Source: Chthonomonas calidirosea (lineage in GTDB: Bacteria > Armatimonadota > Fimbriimonadia > Fimbriimonadales > Fimbriimonadaceae). From it: a stretch of 64,000 bases of DNA. The notes below the pieces were generated by a model. That model was not told the origin of the DNA. It searched no databases and saw only the letters and a program-made list of their open reading frames with translations. Position numbers and translations under genes: made by a program. The stretch lies in the NCBI GenBank assembly GCA_945882415.1, contig CAMCWC010000005.1, positions 1 through 64,000 of the forward strand. Reading direction: 5' to 3'. Of this stretch, positions 17,241 to 23,613 are shown piece after piece; positions within the stretch are counted from its first letter, which is position 1; the number at the start of each line of letters is the position of its first letter.

Positions 17241-17268
17241 GCAAGGTGAAGCTACTGCTTCACCTTGC
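17241..17268. promoter_or_regulatory. Perfect 12-bp intercistronic hairpin between pilin and lipoprotein genes
   Basis: GCAAGGTGAAGC pairs with GCTTCACCTTGC around TACT. It is followed by CCAAAAAG rather than a T-run, so it looks like a partial terminator or an mRNA-stabilising stem. That would set pilin message levels above those of the downstream lipoprotein and GH44 genes. Confidence 0.6.
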
Positions 17269-17283
17269 CCAAAAAGATCCACT

Positions 17284-17496
17284 ATGAAAGTATCCATTGC
17301 ATCGATTGCGTGCCTTTGTATGGCATCCGGAATTCTAGTTTCGGGTTGCGACTCGCAAACTCCCCCACCTACTGACCAAGGCAAAAAGGACTTCATGGGC
17401 CGAAAGCCGACCGAAGAAGAATTGAAGGCTGTCCAGTCTCAAGCGGCCGATCGAATGAAAGAGGTCGGAGCAGGTACGCCTCCTCCTGGTAACTAG
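17284..17496 (+). CDS. Small lipoprotein paired with pilin gene, copy 1
   Basis: A 70-residue protein. A signal peptide (residues 1-21) ends in a lipobox, LVSGC, so Cys22 should be lipidated. The mature part is about 48 residues, hydrophilic, with TPPPTDQGKKDFMG, a helix-like EEELKAVQSQAADRM and a C-terminal GAGTPPPGN tail. I know no family for it. It lies between the pilin and GH44 genes; the GH44 start follows after one base. Comparable small anchored proteins follow the pilin genes at 20940 and 37049, so a role with the pilin is inferred. Confidence 0.75.
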   Translation: MKVSIASIACLCMASGILVSGCDSQTPPPTDQGKKDFMGRKPTEEELKAVQSQAADRMKEVGAGTPPPGN

Positions 17497-17497
17497 T

Positions 17498-19066
17498 ATG
17501 TTAACTCTGGCTGTTGCTGCAACGACATTGCTCGCCTCCCAAGCTTCAAACCTTCCGAGCGTTCAAATAGATTGGACGGGCCAACCGGTTCCAATTAGCG
17601 CATTGATCTATGGTGCGAACGATAGTCAATATCATCACATCAAGTGGAGCATGTTTCGACTCGGCGGAAATGCTGCAACCACCTACAATTGGGAGAATAA
17701 CTTCGACAATGCGGGAAGTGATTGGAAGCAAAGTAGTGGGTACGGATGGACAATGCGTCATACGCCTGTCGCCAACCGATCTGTGCCGGCAGCAGCCATT
17801 ATCAACCATCATGAGACGGCTCTGCAAATGGGTGCGCGGTCAATCGTACAAGTCAACCTCATGGGTTACGTTGCAGCGGATGGCGACGGTTCCGTTCTAG
17901 AGTCTGAAAAGGCACCCAGTAAGCGTTGGGTCGCGGTAAAGCCAAAGAAGCCGGGACCCTTTGCCACCAAGCCGGACCTTAGTGATGGTGTTGTCTATAT
18001 CGATGAGATGGTCCACCATTTGGTTCAAAAGTACGGACCGGCCTCCTCAAGCCGTGGCATTTATGGATACTCGCTTGACAACGAACCTGGTCTCTGGCAC
18101 CACACCCACCCGTACGCACACCCAGAAAAGACCGGGGCCAAAGAACTCGTCGAGAAATCCATCGCTGCCGCAATCGCCATAAAGGCCGTTGACCCTACCG
18201 CCAAGATTCATGGATTTGCGCCGTTTGGTGTTCACGAGTACATGGCGCTAACTGGCGCTCCAGACTGGCCAGAAATTCAGAAACAAAATGGCTATGCTTG
18301 GTATATCGATTACTACTTGGACGAATTTGCGAAAGCGTCGAAACGAGAAGGAAAGCGGCTTCTAGATACATTGGACCTGCACTTCTATGTTGGCGGTGGG
18401 GTGATCGAAGAGGGCGGAATTGATGCCCAACTGCAATCGCCGCGTGCGATGTGGGATCGAAGCTACACGGAGCAAAGTTGGCTTGGAGAGGTCCACCCCA
18501 CATTCTTTCCTTTGATCCCTCGGATTAAGAAATCAATCACGAAGTACTTCCCGAAGACGGAGCTTGCATTTAGCGAGTGGAACACCGAGCGGCCAACGAC
18601 CCTCACTGGGGGCGTTTCTACCGCTGACATGCTTGGCGTGTTCGGACAAGAAGGTGTCCATTCTGCAATGTGGTGGTCTTTGCTTGGTGAGAACCTGACC
18701 CCGGCGCAACTTGCACCTTCTAAATCTGCCTTTGAACTGTTTAGAAATTTTGACGGTAAAGGTGGTTCATTCGGAGATCTTGGTTACTCCGTAAAGAACC
18801 CTGACGCAAAAGCACTGTCAATACATGCATCGAAGAACTCCGCGACCGGGAATCTTCACTTAATCATGATTGGCAAGCGAAGGCACGTCCCGATAAAGTT
18901 CCAAGTTGCGTTGCCGGAAACAGGCTTGAAGGTCATCAGCTCGGTTGGGTTCGGGCAGACGTTTACGAACTCGCTTGGTCCCGTGAAATGCGCAAAAGTT
19001 GACGGGAAGTGGTTGGAAGTTGAATTGCCAAAGCAGTGTGCTGTGCACCTGGTACTTTCAAAATAG
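17498..19066 (+). CDS. Glycoside hydrolase, GH44-like (endoglucanase/xyloglucanase type)
   Basis: 522 residues with a short signal peptide (about residues 1-16, LTLAVAATTLLASQAS). GH44 features are ISALIYGAND near residue 28, FRLGGNAATTYNWENNFDNA near 54, YSLDNEPGLWHHTH near 190 (acid/base Glu in NEP) and LAFSEWNTE near 355 (nucleophile Glu). The C-terminal ~90 residues form a beta-sandwich, as in GH44 structures. GH44 enzymes are retaining endo-beta-1,4-glucanases or xyloglucanases; the exact substrate is not shown by sequence. It is the last gene of the LacI-pilin-lipoprotein operon and ends 6 bp from the convergent GH30 gene. Confidence 0.78.
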   Translation: MLTLAVAATTLLASQASNLPSVQIDWTGQPVPISALIYGANDSQYHHIKWSMFRLGGNAATTYNWENNFDNAGSDWKQSSGYGWTMRHTPVANRSVPAAAIINHHETALQMGARSIVQVNLMGYVAADGDGSVLESEKAPSKRWVAVKPKKPGPFATKPDLSDGVVYIDEMVHHLVQKYGPASSSRGIYGYSLDNEPGLWHHTHPYAHPEKTGAKELVEKSIAAAIAIKAVDPTAKIHGFAPFGVHEYMALTGAPDWPEIQKQNGYAWYIDYYLDEFAKASKREGKRLLDTLDLHFYVGGGVIEEGGIDAQLQSPRAMWDRSYTEQSWLGEVHPTFFPLIPRIKKSITKYFPKTELAFSEWNTERPTTLTGGVSTADMLGVFGQEGVHSAMWWSLLGENLTPAQLAPSKSAFELFRNFDGKGGSFGDLGYSVKNPDAKALSIHASKNSATGNLHLIMIGKRRHVPIKFQVALPETGLKVISSVGFGQTFTNSLGPVKCAKVDGKWLEVELPKQCAVHLVLSK

Positions 19067-19072
19067 AGCACC

Positions 19073-20575
19073 TTATAGCGTCACGCCGGAGATCACGGTC
19101 GAGTAGACACTGTTTGCCTCGGCATTGATCGTCAGCACTTTCTCTCGCACCGATGCGGTCGATTCGCTCAGGCGTTTCGGCCCATCGGAGTTAGTCACCG
19201 TGACCTTTCCTGTTGCGCCGACCGCGGACAGATTCGAGAGATCCACCGTGATCTTCTGTGGAGTGCCGTAGTTCACGGTGATTAGCACAAGAGACTTTGC
19301 GACCGGGTCATACGAGCAAATGGTGTTAAGATCGTTCGTTCCGATCAACTTGTGTCCGGGCCGAAGGAAGCGTGTGAACTGTGCGAAAGTGAAATACTTC
19401 TGGTAGATCCAAGTTGGTTTGGCTCGCTCAGTCGACTCTTTATCCGCGAGAGTATCGTATTTAGCGTTTACCAAGCCCCAGCCGGAAAATGGCTCAATAG
19501 GTTGCCAGTAGATCCAAGCTGAGGGAAGAAGGTAGTTGATGTCTTCTGTAATGGACTGGGCAAGGGCCATTCCGCCACCGTTCCCGTCGCCGACTTCCGA
19601 CATCCAGATCGGTTTGTTGCCCACAGAAGCCCGCAGAGCAGTTCGGGCTCGATTGTCTCTCCACAGTTCCAATCCACTGTAGCCGTGCACGTTGACTCGA
19701 TTGATAAGGTCAGAAACCCGTGTTTCTTTTTCTCCGACTAACACCGATTTGCCCTTAAAGAAGTCGTACGTTGCTACGGCTTCGGTCATAGCATTTTCGT
19801 CGCTGGCCGCAATGCTCACGGCAGAGAGTCCGCGCAAGTTGAGCTCGTGACGTAGCAGACCTAGAATCTCGGCCTGTGCGTCGCGTGGCACGTTGCATCC
19901 TTCTTGTTCCTTTGGATAGGTCCACCAACCGGCCGAGGGTTCATTAAACGGGGAAACCGAAGAGACTTTCACGCCCCAATTGTCTTGAGCTTGTTTAACA
20001 ACGGTGGCAAGATACTTAGCAAAGTCTTGTCGTTTTTCTGGTAAGAGTTTGCCGCCGGCTGAGCTCCTTTCTTGAGTCATCCACCACATAGGGGCATTCG
20101 AGAAAAATTCGACTTTTGCTCCACGGGCTACGGCAGCTTTTAGAACACTGCGTTGGTTACCATCGCGCGTCCAATCATAACTACTCGATTCTGGTCGCTG
20201 ACTTTTACGATCAATCCAGAAGCCGTCGATGTCCTTGTACCAAGGAAAGGTCGTCGGTAGCTTCTCTTGCGCTCCGTCTACCGTATCACCCCTACCTCCT
20301 CCACCAACGTTGTAACGAACGATTGACAGACCCAGGCCGGGGACATTTTGGTTCAGCAGAGAAACAGGCTTTAGCGTGAAGAGCAGATCAGCATACGTGC
20401 TTTCATATGCTGATCTGCCGACACCGTTCCCCCACCAGCAAATAGAGCCGCCCCAACCTTCCCATGTCCCACGAACTTCGTTCTTACGAATGTCGATCGT
20501 ATAGTCAGCACTTGCTACCGGAGTAACAGAAAGTAGGCACAACAGGGCGGCTGATGCGAGCGGGGAGCGGGCCAT
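19073..20575 (-). CDS. Glycoside hydrolase, GH30-like (endo-beta-1,6-galactanase type)
   Basis: 500 residues with a signal peptide of about 23 residues ending PVASA. GH30 marks are WEGWGGSICWWGNGVG near residue 38, SIVRYNVGGGGR near 84, SNAPMWWM near 158, VSPFNEPSAGWW near 208 (acid/base Glu in NEP) and PIWMSEVGDG near 322 (nucleophile Glu). The CWWG and GGGGR phrases recall subfamily 5, whose members cut beta-1,6-galactan side chains of arabinogalactan; the subfamily is my inference. A C-terminal beta-sandwich (LVLITVNYGTPQKITVDLSN) follows. It is the last gene of the right-hand convergent operon, mirroring GH44. Confidence 0.8.
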   Translation of the reverse strand: MARSPLASAALLCLLSVTPVASADYTIDIRKNEVRGTWEGWGGSICWWGNGVGRSAYESTYADLLFTLKPVSLLNQNVPGLGLSIVRYNVGGGGRGDTVDGAQEKLPTTFPWYKDIDGFWIDRKSQRPESSSYDWTRDGNQRSVLKAAVARGAKVEFFSNAPMWWMTQERSSAGGKLLPEKRQDFAKYLATVVKQAQDNWGVKVSSVSPFNEPSAGWWTYPKEQEGCNVPRDAQAEILGLLRHELNLRGLSAVSIAASDENAMTEAVATYDFFKGKSVLVGEKETRVSDLINRVNVHGYSGLELWRDNRARTALRASVGNKPIWMSEVGDGNGGGMALAQSITEDINYLLPSAWIYWQPIEPFSGWGLVNAKYDTLADKESTERAKPTWIYQKYFTFAQFTRFLRPGHKLIGTNDLNTICSYDPVAKSLVLITVNYGTPQKITVDLSNLSAVGATGKVTVTNSDGPKRLSESTASVREKVLTINAEANSVYSTVISGVTL

Positions 20576-20586
20576 CTTGATACGGT

Positions 20587-20871
20587 TTAGTTTCCGCCAA
20601 CGCTTGGCGCAGACATTCCTGGAGCAGGACCACCGACGCCTGCGTTGTTTGGAGGTGGTGGAGCTCCGGGCCCACCGCCACCGGGCGCGCCGCCGGGGCC
20701 TTTCTTGTTCGGGTCAGTCTCTTCCCAGGGCGGTTTCCCGGGCGTGTACTGAACTTGCCCCTGATCTAAGTTACCAGCGCTGCTCACAGATTTCACAACG
20801 AAGTAACCCACAACCGCAACCGCAACGACGACAATTGCCACCAATACGGGCGTCTTTATTTCAGCTTTCAT
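20587..20871 (-). CDS. Small membrane-anchored Gly/Pro-rich protein paired with pilin gene, copy 2
   Basis: A 94-residue protein. KAEIK is followed by one transmembrane segment at about residues 8-27 (TPVLVAIVVVAVAVVGYFVV). The exported tail contains VQYTPGKPPWEETDPNKKG and then a Gly/Pro-rich stretch ending GMSAPSVGGN. There is no lipobox, unlike copies 1 and 3, so the anchor type differs, but size, position and the charged plus Pro/Gly-rich tail are alike. It lies 68 bp after the pilin gene and 11 bp before the GH30 gene on the same strand. The function is unknown. Confidence 0.75.
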   Translation of the reverse strand: MKAEIKTPVLVAIVVVAVAVVGYFVVKSVSSAGNLDQGQVQYTPGKPPWEETDPNKKGPGGAPGGGGPGAPPPPNNAGVGGPAPGMSAPSVGGN

Positions 20872-20939
20872 GATTTGAAGTCGGTATGCAAATATGGGTC
20901 CGACTCAATAAAGTCGAGTCGGACCAAGATTGCGCTATC

Positions 20940-21740
20940 TTACTGGCGCTTGTCCCACATGCCGACTGGCCATGGCCAATCGGCGTTGCTTCCACCGCCG
21001 GGCCAATAGCTAGGTACCGCGGAACCGGCTTGGCTACCCTGAGCGGCGAGAGTTGCGGCCTTCTTCATGTACTTCGCGTGTCCATCGCTGAAACCGTAGT
21101 TGGTTCCGTCGTTAAACATTCTCGCACCGCCACCCTGCATGTTGAACTCACCGTAGTTGAAGAACACTTCGGTGGCCCAACCTTGGCACCACTGGTGGTA
21201 CCAGTTTGGTCGTGGAGCAATCACAATCGTGGTTGCTGGTGCAGGAACGTTGGTTTGGCTTGCGCCGCCGCTGTCGCACGTTGGCGACATCAAGCACTGC
21301 TCCGAGCCGGATCCCCACCAGTTGCCCGAGGAGTTCGCAAACGCTGGCCAGGTGTAGTTCATGCTGTAGGTGACGCCACGAGTTGGCTGACCACCAAGGC
21401 AGGAGCCACCGGTAGCTTCCGTTCCTCGATTCCAGTTGTCAACCGGGGATTTCCAAAGCTGGATGTTCTTGACGTAAGGGTGGACCTGCTGGTGCCAAGG
21501 AAGCCATTCGCCTCCCCAGCCCCATGCGAATGGGTAGGTGTCGTCGTAGTCAGCACCGTACATCTGGATGGCGGTGTTTAACTGCTTGGAGTTCGAAAGG
21601 TCCTGGGTTTTCTTTGCAGCCATTTTGGCCTGAGCGAAAACAGGGAAGAGGATTGCAGCGAGAATCGCGATGATTGCGATAACGACGAGAAGTTCGATGA
21701 GCGTAAATGCGCTCAACTTTCGGGATTTGAATGATCTCAT
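20940..21740 (-). CDS. Prepilin-like secreted protein, copy 2
   Basis: 266 residues from ATG 21740. The leader [10 protein letters not shown] precedes the prepilin motif ([20 protein letters not shown]) and [23 protein letters not shown]. The globular domain ends with [17 protein letters not shown], the standard DG-HA element, and MWDKRQ. It is a clear paralogue of the protein at 16369. The start was chosen because the leader is then of normal length, and because it overlaps the stop of the degenerate lacI frame as ATGA. Three tryptophan- and glycine-rich blocks ([11 protein letters not shown]) suggest a surface-exposed binding face, but that is speculation. Confidence 0.87.
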   Translation of the reverse strand: MRSFKSRKLSAFTLIELLVVIAIIAILAAILFPVFAQAKMAAKKTQDLSNSKQLNTAIQMYGADYDDTYPFAWGWGGEWLPWHQQVHPYVKNIQLWKSPVDNWNRGTEATGGSCLGGQPTRGVTYSMNYTWPAFANSSGNWWGSGSEQCLMSPTCDSGGASQTNVPAPATTIVIAPRPNWYHQWCQGWATEVFFNYGEFNMQGGGARMFNDGTNYGFSDGHAKYMKKAATLAAQGSQAGSAVPSYWPGGGSNADWPWPVGMWDKRQ

Positions 21741-22093
21741 GATGGTTGCTCCATTGCACACTTCGAATGAACAAGTGCGACACCGATCGAGGGGCCGCGC
21801 AGAATGAAAACGTTGTAGTTTGCCCGAGTGACTGAGTCGGGACGTCGCGTGAGGATTCCTTCAGCAAGTGCCACAGAGCAAGGGCTCTGGTGATGGAAGC
21901 TAAAACTTCCCGATGCTGAATCGTGACTCCGTTTGGAAGGCAGATAGATTGAGCTAAGTCGTGCAATCGAGACATTCTGCCACTGCAATGCAGTAGCTAT
22001 ACCGGGAGAGCCCACACTGGCGGTTATATTTGCCAGCTGAACGACCTCCCACAAGGTTGCCCGACCACTTCGTCGCTTTGGCTCCGATGTCAT
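21737..22093 (-). pseudogene. Internally deleted LacI-family regulator (remnant)
   Basis: A 118-codon open frame starting 8 bp from a LacI-type operator. Residues 11-26 (RATLWEVVQLANITAS) match the first helices of LacI regulators (typically ATLKDVAKLANVSAS). The C-terminal part ([12 protein letters not shown]..., FILRGPSI) resembles the end of LacI proteins; the intact regulator at 15362 ends MDGILAQIEG..., LIVRETT. The roughly 200-residue sensor domain and half of the HTH are missing, and the middle (LQWQNVSIARLSS) matches nothing. The frame ends in an ATGA overlap with the pilin gene. I read it as a lacI gene reduced by an in-frame deletion or by compensating frameshifts. A short genuine DNA-binding protein is less likely because the recognition helix is disrupted. 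Confidence 0.55.
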
Positions 22094-22100
22094 ACGATTT

Positions 22101-22118
22101 TGCTCAAACGCTTGAGCA
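22101..22118. promoter_or_regulatory. LacI-type operator of the right-hand (GH30) operon
   Basis: TGCTCAAACGCTTGAGCA has perfect 7-bp arms around ACGC, with a central CG as in LacI/CcpA-type sites. It overlaps the predicted transcription start, a repressing position. Confidence 0.6.
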
Positions 22119-22146
22119 GATTAGCACGACCACTGAATTTTAGCAA
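22118..22146 (-). promoter_or_regulatory. Sigma-70-like promoter of the GH30 operon
   Basis: On the complementary strand TTGCTA (22146-22141) and TAATCT (22123-22118) are separated by exactly 17 bp. The start would fall near 22111, inside the operator. Confidence 0.5.
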
Positions 22147-22339
22147 GACTTATTTTTGAATTTTGAGAAGTTGGTTGTATTTAGGTTCAGATTTGCACAC
22201 CGGACCCCGTTTTTGAGCTTTCGCATGCATTGAGAAGAAATGAATTGGCAGCAAGACATCCCCAGTCACCGCTGGCATACTAAGCACCGGTTCTGCGGCA
22301 ACAATAATGCCAAGGTACGATGACGACAGGACAGCCGCA

Positions 22340-22723
22340 ATGGACTCGCTTAAGCAACTGCTGCAATCACACCGGCACCTATGGTCCGCCAGCTTCGTTG
22401 TGCTGTGCGCGATCATCAGTTTCGCTTCCGCGTGGCACCGAACTTCGTTTGGTTATTGGGGCCTGCTTGTTCTGATCGCATACATCGCACTTGCAATCGA
22501 GCGAAAGCGATTCTGGCCTGTCTGGATTGGTCTTTTTTCGTTGTTCTTGCTTTGCCGGATTTTATTCGCAGGTCGACTTGATCTCGCCGCACATGAGCAC
22601 GCTGGTGTACATATGGATTCAAGTGTTTCCTTTAGCATTGAGTATTCCCGTGCCGGAAACGCGGCAGATCGACGACCGTCCGACGTCCGGAACTATCGTT
22701 CTTGCGCAATCGAGCCAGAGTGA
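22340..22723 (+). pseudogene. Small multi-pass membrane protein, probably frameshifted paralogue of the 22835 gene
   Basis: From ATG 22340 the frame gives MDSLKQLLQSHRHLWSASF, then SFASAWH and LLVLIAYIALAI, clearly paralogous to the protein at 22835. Two to three transmembrane segments are present. After about residue 78 the frame becomes hydrophilic (DLAAHEHAGVHMDSS). The +1 frame at that point continues as a hydrophobic segment (MSTLVYIWIQVFPLALSIPV) where the paralogue also has one. This pattern suggests a frameshift near 22570-22585. If the frame is genuine it encodes 127 residues. I do not recognise the family. Confidence 0.5.
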
Positions 22724-22834
22724 AAGTGGCAGTTTGTAGCTTTGAATCACTGCGGATCAAAACATCCCGTGATTTCTCAACTAACACCGCAATTGGAATG
22801 GAGTTTGGTAACTTAAACTTCTAGGCAAACTGCG

Positions 22835-23188
22835 ATGGACTCAATCAAGCAACTCCTGAAAACCTATCGCGCGTTCGGATCGACTTGCCTATTCGCACTG
22901 CTTTCGGCGGCCAGCTTGGCGTCTGCTTGGCACGGGCCCTCGTACACCTTCTTCGGCTCTTTGGTGTTACTGGCATACATAGGGAAGTCGATGGCATCTG
23001 AGGACTGGCGATACTTCTTCGTCGGCCTACTCGCCTACTTACTCGTGGACATGGTGCACGCTAAAACAAACCTAGGCATCTCGCTATTTTCCACCGCATC
23101 GTATTGCGGATTGATCGCTTTCGAGATTGCTCGAGATCTTCACGCTCGGGGTTCAGGTTCTCAATCAACGGCTGGAGAGGCAAATTGA
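22835..23188 (+). CDS. Small multi-pass membrane protein, unknown family
   Basis: 117 residues, starting MDSIKQLLKTYRAFGS. Transmembrane segments lie at about residues 15-32, 38-50, 60-75 and 80-98. The segment SLASAWHGPSYTFFGSLVLLAYIG is shared in pattern with the preceding gene, so the two arose by tandem duplication. The C-terminus is a short hydrophilic tail. The stop overlaps the TTG start of the next gene as TTGA, so the two are probably co-translated. No enzymatic motif is visible. Confidence 0.65.
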   Translation: MDSIKQLLKTYRAFGSTCLFALLSAASLASAWHGPSYTFFGSLVLLAYIGKSMASEDWRYFFVGLLAYLLVDMVHAKTNLGISLFSTASYCGLIAFEIARDLHARGSGSQSTAGEAN

Positions 23189-23613
23189 CGGGCACGGAGG
23201 CCAATCTGCCGGGCCGCGCCCTGGGGCGAACAGCGACCTTCTACGCCATCTACGCCAGCTTGGCGTTTGCAATGCGAAGCGGGGGGCAGACAAACGACCT
23301 GCAATTTGCCACCGGTCTCATTTTTCCACTGTTCGTCCTCGGGCTCGGAAGTCTTGGCCGTCCGCATGGCGGCAAGCTTTCCGTTCTCAAAATTGTCCTC
23401 GCAATTTCGATCCTTGCCACTCTTTTCCTTTCCGGCGCCCATACCGCACTAAGCATCGCGCTCATGACCGCGCTCTGGTTTGCTCTACAAGTGAAGCTCC
23501 CCAAAGCGCGGCCACTTCAGTATTGGGAAGGTACATTGACTTCGCCCGGAAGCTCGCCGCCGAACGCACGCGAACTTCCGAACAAACCCGAACAAAACCC
23601 AACCCGGTTTTAG
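23185..23613 (+). CDS. Small multi-pass membrane protein, unknown family; tail encoded by a repeat
   Basis: I start at TTG 23185, which overlaps the previous stop as TTGA, giving 142 residues. An open frame continues upstream, but that part is antisense-like and overlaps the preceding gene. The protein has about four transmembrane segments (FYAIYASLAFAM, LIFPLFVLGLGSL, VLKIVLAISILATLFLSG, ALSIALMTALWFAL). The last ~13 residues (ELPNKPEQNPTRF) come from the AACAAACCCG-type repeat at 23573-23607, so the original C-terminus may have been replaced. The 3' end overlaps the FG-GAP gene by 4 bp on the opposite strand. Confidence 0.55.
   Translation: MTGTEANLPGRALGRTATFYAIYASLAFAMRSGGQTNDLQFATGLIFPLFVLGLGSLGRPHGGKLSVLKIVLAISILATLFLSGAHTALSIALMTALWFALQVKLPKARPLQYWEGTLTSPGSSPPNARELPNKPEQNPTRF
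23573..23607. repeat. AACAAACCCG-family array, copy 3
   Basis: AACTTCCG, AACAAACCCG, AACAAAACCC, AACCCGG in rough 10-bp register. It is the same family as the arrays at 8371 and 8652 but lies at the 3' end of a coding frame. Confidence 0.55.

Noticed and set aside
21550-21975. 141-codon frame overlapping the pilin start and the lacI remnant
   Set aside because: Its second half is the pilin gene read in another frame; only the adjacent frame shows LacI-like ends.
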